Shown here piece after piece: positions 58,513-64,000 of a stretch of DNA of 64,000 nucleotides. The DNA comes from Bog-756 sp038210245 (GTDB taxonomy: Bacteria; Actinomycetota; Acidimicrobiia; Acidimicrobiales; RAAP-2). Location of the stretch: positions 1 through 64,000 of the forward strand of contig JBBQWW010000007.1 of the NCBI GenBank assembly GCA_038210245.1. Direction: 5' to 3'. Positions within the stretch are counted from its first letter, which is position 1. Each line of letters opens with the position of its first letter. The notes beneath the pieces are model-generated. The model worked only from the letters and a program-made list of their open reading frames with translations. It did no database searches and was not told the DNA's origin. A program made the position numbers and the translations under genes.

Positions 58513-61245
58513 TCAGTCGGACCAGGGGTCGTCCGTGCCGGGGTCGATGCCGTACCGCTCGATGGCCCGGGCCGCGGTGTCGGCGGGAAGCAACCCCTCG
58601 GCGGCCAGGCTGGACAGAACGGCCACGGCCACGTGGGCCGCGTCCACCTCGAAGTAGCGCCGCAGGACCTCCCGGGTGTCCGACCGGCCGAAGCCGTCGG
58701 TGCCGAGCGAGGTGAACCGGCGGGGCATCCAGCGGGCCACCTGGTCGGGGACCGAGCGCATGAAGTCGGTGACGGCCACGATGGGGCCGCCCGAGCCGTC
58801 CAGGGACTCGGTGACGTAGGGACGACGGGCCGGTTGGCCCGGGTGGAGCCGGTTCCAGCGCTCTACGGAGATGGCGTCCTCCCGCAAGGACTTGTACGAA
58901 GTCACCGACCAGACTTCGGCGTCGACCCCCCACTCTTCAGCCAGCAGCCTCTGGGCCTCCACCGTCTCCTTCCAGGCCGAGCCAGAGAACAGCAGGGTGG
59001 CTCGCACCGACGCCTCGGCGGCCCCGCCCTCCGACCGGTCGGCCGCCCCCTCGCCGAAGCGGTAGAGGCCCTTGATGGTCCCGAGGCGGACCCGCTCGGC
59101 CTCGTCGGGATCGGGGGGCAGCGCCGGCATCGGGTAGTTCTCGTGGTAGAGGGTCAAGTACCAGTACCGGTCCTCGGCGTCAGGCCCGGTCATCCGCCGG
59201 ATCCCATCCTCGACGATGGCCGCCACCTCATAGGAGAAGGCCGGGTCGTAGGCAGCCACGCTGGGCACGGTGGAGGCCAGGAGCAGCGAGTGGCCGTCCT
59301 GGTGCTGCAGGCCCTCGCCGTTGAGGGTGGTCCGTCCGGCCGTGCATCCGAGCAGGAAGCCCCGGCCCCGAGCGTCGGCCAGGGCCCAGAGGAGGTCACC
59401 CACCCGCTGGAAGCCGAACATGGAGTAGAAGAGGTAGAAGGGGATCATGGGCTCGCCCCAGGTGGCGTACGAGGTGGCCGCCGCCGTGAACGTGGCCATG
59501 GCTCCGGCCTCGCTGATGCCCTCCTGCAGGACCTGGCCTGAGGGGCTCTCGGCGTAGTGCAGGGCCAGTCCGGCGTCGACCGGCGTGTAGCGCTGGCCCT
59601 CGGGGGCGTAGATCTGCACCTCGCTGATGAGGGATTCGAGGCCGAAGGTGCGGGCCTCGTCGGAGACGATGGGCACGACGCGCCGCCCGATGGCCGGGTC
59701 CCGCACCAGGGACCGCAGTAACCGGGCGAAGGCCATGGTGGTGGACACCGACTGCCGTCCCGAGCCGGCCGACAGGTCGGCGAAGCCGGCCGGGTCCGGG
59801 GGCGGCAGCGGCTGGGCCCGGACCACCCGGCGGGGGAGGGGACCCCCCAAGGCCTTCCGGCGCTCCGCCAGGTACACCGCGGCCTTGGCGTCGGTCGGGG
59901 GCCTGAAGTACGGGGGCAGGTCGGCGTCGAGGGCGTGCTCGGGGATCTCGTCGTGGAGGAAGAGTCGGTTCCGGAGGGTGAGCAGCTGGGCCTTGGTCAT
60001 CTTCTTGATCTGGTGGGTGGCGTTGCGGGCTTCGATCTCGGGGCCGAGCGTCCACCCCTTGATGGTCTTGGCCAGAATGGCGGTGGGCGCCCCCACGTGC
60101 TCGGTGGCCGCCTTGTAGGCGGCGTAGAGCTTGCGGTAGTCGTGCCCCCCCCGGGGCAGGGACTGGAGCTCCTCGTCGGACAGGTGGGCTACCAGCGCTG
60201 TCAGGCGGGGGTCGGGCCCGAAGAAGTGCTCCCGGATGTAGGCCCCTGACTCGGTGGCGTACTTCTGGAACTCACCGTCGACCGTGGAGTTCATCCTGTT
60301 GAGCAGGACTCCCTCGACGTCCTTGGCCAACAGGTCGTCCCAGGTCCGGCCCCAGATGACCTTGATCACGTTCCAGCCCGCCCCCCGGAAGAGGGCCTCG
60401 AACTCCTGGATGACCTTGCCGTTGCCCCGGACCGGTCCGTCCAGCCGCTGCAGGTTGCAGTTGACCACGAAGACCAGGTTGTCCAGGTGCTCCCGCCCGG
60501 CCATGCCCAGGGCACCGATGGTCTCGGGCTCGTCGAACTCCCCATCCCCCACGAAGCCCCAGACCCGACTGGCCGAGGTGTCGGCCAGTCCTCGGGCGTG
60601 GAGGTATCGGCTGGTGTGGGCCTGGGCGATGGCGTTGAGGGGCCCGAGCCCCATCGACACCGTGGGGTACTCCCAGAACTCGGGCATCAGCCGGGGGTGC
60701 GGATAGGAGGAGAGGCCGTCGACCCCCACTTCGAAGCGGAAGTTGTCCAGCTGCTCTTCGGACAGACGGCCCTCGACGAAGGCCCGGGCGTAGATGCCGG
60801 GAGAGGCATGGCCCTGGAAGTACACCTGGTCACCCGGTGCGCCACCCTCCTTGCCCCGGAAGAAGTGGTTGAACCCCACCTCGTAGAGGGAGGCCGAACT
60901 GGCGTAGGTGGAGAGGTGGCCCCCGATGGCCTCGGACCGCACGTTGGCCCGGACCACCATCACCGCGGCGTTCCACCGGATATAGGCCCGGATGCGCCGT
61001 TCGAGGTACTCGTCGCCGGGGAAGTCGGGCTCCTCGTCCGAGGGGATGGTGTTGACGTAGGGGGAGGAGACCGTGGCCGGGAAGTCCACGTGCTTCTGGC
61101 CGGCCCGCTCGAGAATCCGCATCAACAGGTAGCGGGCCCGGGTCCGGCCATGGACATCGACGATGTCGTCGAAGGCGTCCAACCATTCGGCGGTTTCGGC
61201 GGGGTCGGCGTCGGGTAGCTGGTGGCTCACTCCGTCGAACAGCAC
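58513..61245 (-). CDS. aceE: Pyruvate dehydrogenase E1 component, homodimeric type
   Basis: The product of about 910 residues decarboxylates pyruvate with thiamine diphosphate in the pyruvate dehydrogenase complex. It aligns along its length with actinobacterial AceE: SEAIGGHLSTYASSASLYEVGFNHFF, QGHASPGIYARAFLEG-like segment, the TPP motif GDGEFDEPE with NCNLQRLDGPVRGNGK, RGGHDYRKLYAAY, EARTFGLESL, EGISEAGAMATF and FYSMFGFQRVGD. The start is uncertain: GTG 61245 includes the LFDGVSHQLPDADP segment that matches AceE homologues; GTG 61230 is the next. E2 and E3 genes are outside the window. rnhA is divergent. Confidence 0.95.
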   Translation of the reverse strand: MLFDGVSHQLPDADPAETAEWLDAFDDIVDVHGRTRARYLLMRILERAGQKHVDFPATVSSPYVNTIPSDEEPDFPGDEYLERRIRAYIRWNAAVMVVRANVRSEAIGGHLSTYASSASLYEVGFNHFFRGKEGGAPGDQVYFQGHASPGIYARAFVEGRLSEEQLDNFRFEVGVDGLSSYPHPRLMPEFWEYPTVSMGLGPLNAIAQAHTSRYLHARGLADTSASRVWGFVGDGEFDEPETIGALGMAGREHLDNLVFVVNCNLQRLDGPVRGNGKVIQEFEALFRGAGWNVIKVIWGRTWDDLLAKDVEGVLLNRMNSTVDGEFQKYATESGAYIREHFFGPDPRLTALVAHLSDEELQSLPRGGHDYRKLYAAYKAATEHVGAPTAILAKTIKGWTLGPEIEARNATHQIKKMTKAQLLTLRNRLFLHDEIPEHALDADLPPYFRPPTDAKAAVYLAERRKALGGPLPRRVVRAQPLPPPDPAGFADLSAGSGRQSVSTTMAFARLLRSLVRDPAIGRRVVPIVSDEARTFGLESLISEVQIYAPEGQRYTPVDAGLALHYAESPSGQVLQEGISEAGAMATFTAAATSYATWGEPMIPFYLFYSMFGFQRVGDLLWALADARGRGFLLGCTAGRTTLNGEGLQHQDGHSLLLASTVPSVAAYDPAFSYEVAAIVEDGIRRMTGPDAEDRYWYLTLYHENYPMPALPPDPDEAERVRLGTIKGLYRFGEGAADRSEGGAAEASVRATLLFSGSAWKETVEAQRLLAEEWGVDAEVWSVTSYKSLREDAISVERWNRLHPGQPARRPYVTESLDGSGGPIVAVTDFMRSVPDQVARWMPRRFTSLGTDGFGRSDTREVLRRYFEVDAAHVAVAVLSSLAAEGLLPADTAARAIERYGIDPGTDDPWSD

Positions 61246-61342
61246 CCTCCCATGCTTCCACTCACCGGACGGCAAGGGAAGTCGGTGACGGGCGGGACGG
61301 CGGAGGTCCCTCGGTGCCGTCCCGATCGGGCATGCTGTGCCG

Positions 61343-61792
61343 ATGCCCGCACAGAGCGACCCCGCCGCCGCCGCCACCGTCGCCTACACCGACGGTTCGT
61401 GCCGCGGGAATCCCGGACCTGGAGGATGGGCCTGGGCCGTTGACGGCGGACCGTCGGACAGCGGGGGAGAGGCCCACACCACCAATCAGCGGATGGAGGT
61501 CATGGCAGTGATCCGGGCCCTCCAAGCGCTGCCCGGGCCGGTGCACATCGTGAGTGACTCGACCTACGTGGTCAACTGCTTCCGCAACGAGTGGTGGGTG
61601 GGCTGGAAGCGGCGGGGCTGGCGGAACACCCAGGGCAAGCCCGTGGCCAACCAGGACCTCTGGCAGGAGCTGTTGGCCCTGGCCCTCGACCCTGACCGCC
61701 CGGTCACCTTCGCCTGGGTGAAGGGTCACTCGGGAGACCGGATGAACGACCAGGTCGACCTGTTGGCCACCCAGGCCGCCGATCGTCAGTAG
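61343..61792 (+). CDS. rnhA: Ribonuclease HI
   Basis: The 149-residue enzyme cleaves RNA in RNA-DNA hybrids. All four catalytic acids are visible: Asp in VAYTDGSCRGNPGPGGW, Glu in QRMEVMAVIRAL, Asp in IVSDSTYVV and Asp in SGDRMNDQVDLLA. The His of VKGHSGD and the basic handle WWVGWKRRGWRNTQGKPV are also present. ATG 61343 is preferred over GTG 61337. Divergent from aceE, with 97 bases between the starts. Confidence 0.95.
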   Translation: MPAQSDPAAAATVAYTDGSCRGNPGPGGWAWAVDGGPSDSGGEAHTTNQRMEVMAVIRALQALPGPVHIVSDSTYVVNCFRNEWWVGWKRRGWRNTQGKPVANQDLWQELLALALDPDRPVTFAWVKGHSGDRMNDQVDLLATQAADRQ

Positions 61793-61873
61793 CCCGGGAG
61801 CTTCCGGCAAGGTCCGACCGGCCCCTCCTGACCCCGTTTGGGTTCCCGCTCCTCCCTCCCGTAACCTGCTGCC

Positions 61874-62641
61874 ATGGAGATCCAAGGAAGTTCAGCCATC
61901 ATTACCGGCGGTGCCTCGGGCCTGGGTGAGGCCACGGCCCGCAACCTGGCCTCGCGGGGCGTGCGGGTCACCGTCTTCGACCGCAACGAGGAACGGGGCA
62001 AGGAAGTGGTGGCCGAGATCGGGGCCAACGCCAACTTCATCGGCGGTGACGTCACCGAGCCCGACGACTGCCAGAAGGCCGTCGACCAGGCCGCTGACGG
62101 CGGCCAACTCAGGATCGCCGTCAACTGCGCCGGAACCGGCTGGGTCGGGCGGGTCATCAACCGTGACGGGTCGCCCCACGACCTCCAGCCGTTCCAGTTC
62201 ATCCAGAACCTCAACGTGATCGGCACGTTCAACGTCATGACCAAGGCCGCCTCGGTCATCGCCACCGTCGACCCACAGGCGAACGGTGAGCGCGGCGTCA
62301 TCGTCAACACCGCCTCGGTGGCCGCCTTCGACGGTCAGATCGGCCAGCTGGCCTACTCGGCGTCCAAGGGTGCCATCGTGGGCATGACCCTTCCCGCCGC
62401 CCGTGACCTGGCCGTGGTCGGGATCCGGGTCCTGGCCATCGCCCCGGGGCTGTTCAACACCCCGTTGCTGGCCATGCTCCCCGACGAGGCGCGCGACGAG
62501 TTGGCCAAGTCGGTCAACTTCCCCAAGCGGCTCGGCGATCCGGCGGAGTTCGGAGAGCTGGTGGCCCACATCGCCTCCAACAGCTACCTCAACGCGGAGG
62601 TCATCCGGCTCGACGGCGGTATCCGGATGCCACCCAAGTAG
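61874..62641 (+). CDS. SDR, 3-hydroxyacyl-CoA dehydrogenase type II-like
   Basis: The 255-residue SDR resembles HSD10-type 3-hydroxyacyl-CoA dehydrogenases: AIITGGASGLGEATARNL, VFDRNEERG (NAD-selecting Asp), VNCAGTGWVG, NLNVIGTFNVMTKAA, catalytic Ser in NTASVAAFDGQIGQ, Tyr-Lys in YSASKGA, and APGLFNTPLLAMLP. It should oxidise 3-hydroxyacyl-CoA to 3-ketoacyl-CoA in beta-oxidation, consistent with the other acyl-CoA genes in the window. ATG 61874 is isolated by about 80 bases on either side. Confidence 0.88.
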   Translation: MEIQGSSAIITGGASGLGEATARNLASRGVRVTVFDRNEERGKEVVAEIGANANFIGGDVTEPDDCQKAVDQAADGGQLRIAVNCAGTGWVGRVINRDGSPHDLQPFQFIQNLNVIGTFNVMTKAASVIATVDPQANGERGVIVNTASVAAFDGQIGQLAYSASKGAIVGMTLPAARDLAVVGIRVLAIAPGLFNTPLLAMLPDEARDELAKSVNFPKRLGDPAEFGELVAHIASNSYLNAEVIRLDGGIRMPPK

Positions 62642-62728
62642 TCCGGCGACCCTCGGCTCGACCGGCCACCGAGGTCCTGTCGAGGGGCGGAACGGCCACT
62701 GGTCGGCGGTAGTCTCGCCGGCAACGCC

Positions 62729-63724
62729 ATGACCTCGACCGCCTCCCCACCGTCGCCTGCCGCCCCCCGCGTGGGCGATGCCATCATTCGGACCGTCGGG
62801 CTCACCAAGGTCTACGCCGGGTCGGAGGCCCGGGCCGTGGACGGTCTGGACCTCGAGGTGGCCCAGGGGGAGATCTTCGGGCTCCTCGGGCCCAACGGCG
62901 CCGGCAAGACCACCACCGCGGGCATGCTCACCACCCGCGTCGTCCCCACCTCCGGTCAGGCCCTGGTCGGCGGGATCGACGTGGTGGCCCATCCGGCGCT
63001 GGCCAAGCAGATCCTCGGCATCGTCAGCCAACAGAACACCCTCGACCGCCAGCTCACCGTGTGGGAGAACCTCTACTTCCACGGCCGGCTCTTCGGCATC
63101 CCGACCCGGCGGTCGCGGACCATCGCCACCGAGCTGTTGGAGCAGTTCCAGCTGGAGCGGTGGTCAGGGGCCTCGGTCTATGCCCTGTCCGGCGGCATGG
63201 CCCAGCGGCTGATGGTGGCCCGGGCCATCTTCCACCGACCGGCGGTCCTCTTCCTCGACGAACCCACCGCCGGGCTCGACCCCCAGAGCCGGCTGGCCCT
63301 GTGGGAGACACTCCGATCCCTCAACGCCGATGGGCAGACCATCCTGCTGACCACCCACTACATGGAGGAGGCCGACCAGCTGTGCGGCCGGGTGGCCATC
63401 ATGGACCGGGGGCGGATCCTGGCCTTGGACACACCGGCCGCCCTCAAGCAGGCGGTCGACGCCGACACCATCGTCACCGTGGTGGTCGGAGGCGACCGAT
63501 CCGAGTTGGCCCGGGAGCTCAGTGGCCGCCTCGGTGGGGTGACCCGGACCCGGACCACCGAAACTGGGGTGGAGCTCCACGTGAAGGGCCAGGATCGCCT
63601 GCTACCCCGGGTGGTCGCCGCCGCCGAGGAGGCCGGGTTCCCGGTGCTCGACCTCTCCGTCACCGAGCCCACCCTTGAGACGGTCTTCATCAACCTCACC
63701 GGCAAGGAGCTCCGGGAGGGATGA
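62729..63724 (+). CDS. ABC-2 exporter ATP-binding protein (DrrA-like)
   Basis: The 331-residue ATPase has Walker A GLLGPNGAGKTTTAGML, Q-loop VSQQNTLDRQLTVWENLYFHGRLFG, signature YALSGGMAQRLMVARA, Walker B AVLFLDEPTAGLDPQSR and H-loop LLTTHYMEEADQLC. The C-terminal regulatory extension (EPTLETVFINLTGKELREG) is typical of daunorubicin-type exporters. The stop overlaps the permease start (ATGA). It probably exports a lipid or drug-like molecule. The substrate is unknown. Confidence 0.93.
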   Translation: MTSTASPPSPAAPRVGDAIIRTVGLTKVYAGSEARAVDGLDLEVAQGEIFGLLGPNGAGKTTTAGMLTTRVVPTSGQALVGGIDVVAHPALAKQILGIVSQQNTLDRQLTVWENLYFHGRLFGIPTRRSRTIATELLEQFQLERWSGASVYALSGGMAQRLMVARAIFHRPAVLFLDEPTAGLDPQSRLALWETLRSLNADGQTILLTTHYMEEADQLCGRVAIMDRGRILALDTPAALKQAVDADTIVTVVVGGDRSELARELSGRLGGVTRTRTTETGVELHVKGQDRLLPRVVAAAEEAGFPVLDLSVTEPTLETVFINLTGKELREG

Positions 63725-64000
63725 GCACCCTCGAATCCGGGGCGACCCCTCCGGCTCCCAACGCCCACGAGGCCATGCAGCTGCGACCCACCCGCTCGAC
63801 GTTCGACGCCGGCCGGACGGCCCTGGCCGCCCTCATCCTCCGGGACCTGGTGGTCCTGCGCAAGCACTGGCTGGAGTTCATCATCAGGGTGCTGGTCCAG
63901 CCGTTCCTCCTGTGCTTCGTCTTCCTCTACGTGTTCCCGAAGATCGGCCAGGGCATCGGCGGGGGTGGCGGCCCGGTGGCCGAGTCGGCCTTTGCCACGC
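63721..64000 (+). CDS. ABC-2 type permease, N-terminal part (runs off window)
   Basis: From ATG 63721, overlapping the ATPase stop, 93 codons are open to the window end. After a polar N-terminus of about 40 residues come LILRDLVVLRKHWLEFIIRVLVQPF and the first membrane segment LLCFVFLYVFPKIG, followed by a Gly-rich stretch. This matches the start of DrrB-like ABC-2 permeases that pair with the upstream ATPase. Confidence 0.85.
   Translation, partial: MSTLESGATPPAPNAHEAMQLRPTRSTFDAGRTALAALILRDLVVLRKHWLEFIIRVLVQPFLLCFVFLYVFPKIGQGIGGGGGPVAESAFAT

Overview
The window is GC-rich (about 70%), densely coded, uses many GTG starts and short or overlapping gene junctions, and looks like chromosome of a high-GC actinobacterium. 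Best guess is the class Acidimicrobiia. The reasons are GYW-(L/T)-VA-(S/T)-DGG-(I/V)-F repeats on two exported proteins (which I associate with that class), a mycothiol-type maleylpyruvate isomerase fold protein, a RipA-like peptidoglycan hydrolase, an LCP protein, homodimeric AceE and an actinobacterial-type SUF system. No tRNA, rRNA, CRISPR array, insertion sequence or phage gene was seen. No gene-free stretch exceeds 300 bases.

Layout. 1-9.5 kb: acyl-CoA catabolism (FadA5-like thiolase, crotonase, thioesterase-like protein, acyl-CoA synthetase, SDR) with KstR-type palindromes in two promoters, plus a secreted beta-propeller protein carrying six C-terminal repeats. 9.7-13.7 kb: a tightly coupled five-gene unit encoding a MauD-like thioredoxin, an unknown protein, a MauE-like membrane protein, a Tat-exported protein with 28 cysteines that resembles the methylamine dehydrogenase light chain and is fused to the same surface repeats, and a CcdA-like membrane protein. 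This is the best candidate for an undescribed system. 13.7-22.5 kb: an Lgt-family protein, a RipA-like hydrolase, hydrolases, a TetR regulator, an MDR reductase and a sulfotransferase. 22.5-29.4 kb: three likely ethylmalonyl-CoA pathway enzymes (CoA-ester lyase, methylsuccinyl-CoA dehydrogenase, MaoC hydratase) among other genes. 29.5-39.2 kb: MutY, hydrolases, flavin reductase, an SDR with a histone-like Lys/Ala tail, a RodZ-like protein and oligopeptidase B.

39.3-49.2 kb: iron-sulfur cluster assembly split into two transcription units: sufB with a small Cys protein and sufD-Rieske-sufC on the plus strand, and sufC-sufS-sufU on the minus strand. There are therefore two SufC ATPases, and an LCP gene and a crotonase gene are interspersed. 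49.2-55.7 kb: glycogen-debranching-type enzyme, MBL hydrolase, acyl-CoA dehydrogenase, ThiE and an HhH-GPD repair protein. 55.7-57.0 kb: a HEPN/nucleotidyltransferase pair with an AT-rich operator, lying between the intact HhH-GPD gene and a broken 5' fragment of a second copy, which suggests an insertion. 57-64 kb: TetR-like regulator, AceE, RNase HI, an SDR and the start of an ABC-2 exporter.

Functionally the window combines acyl-CoA and possibly steroid side-chain beta-oxidation, C2/C5 acyl-CoA assimilation, Fe-S cluster biogenesis and an envelope thiol-redox module dedicated to one Cys-rich surface protein. Family assignments come from motif recognition by eye. No database search was run.
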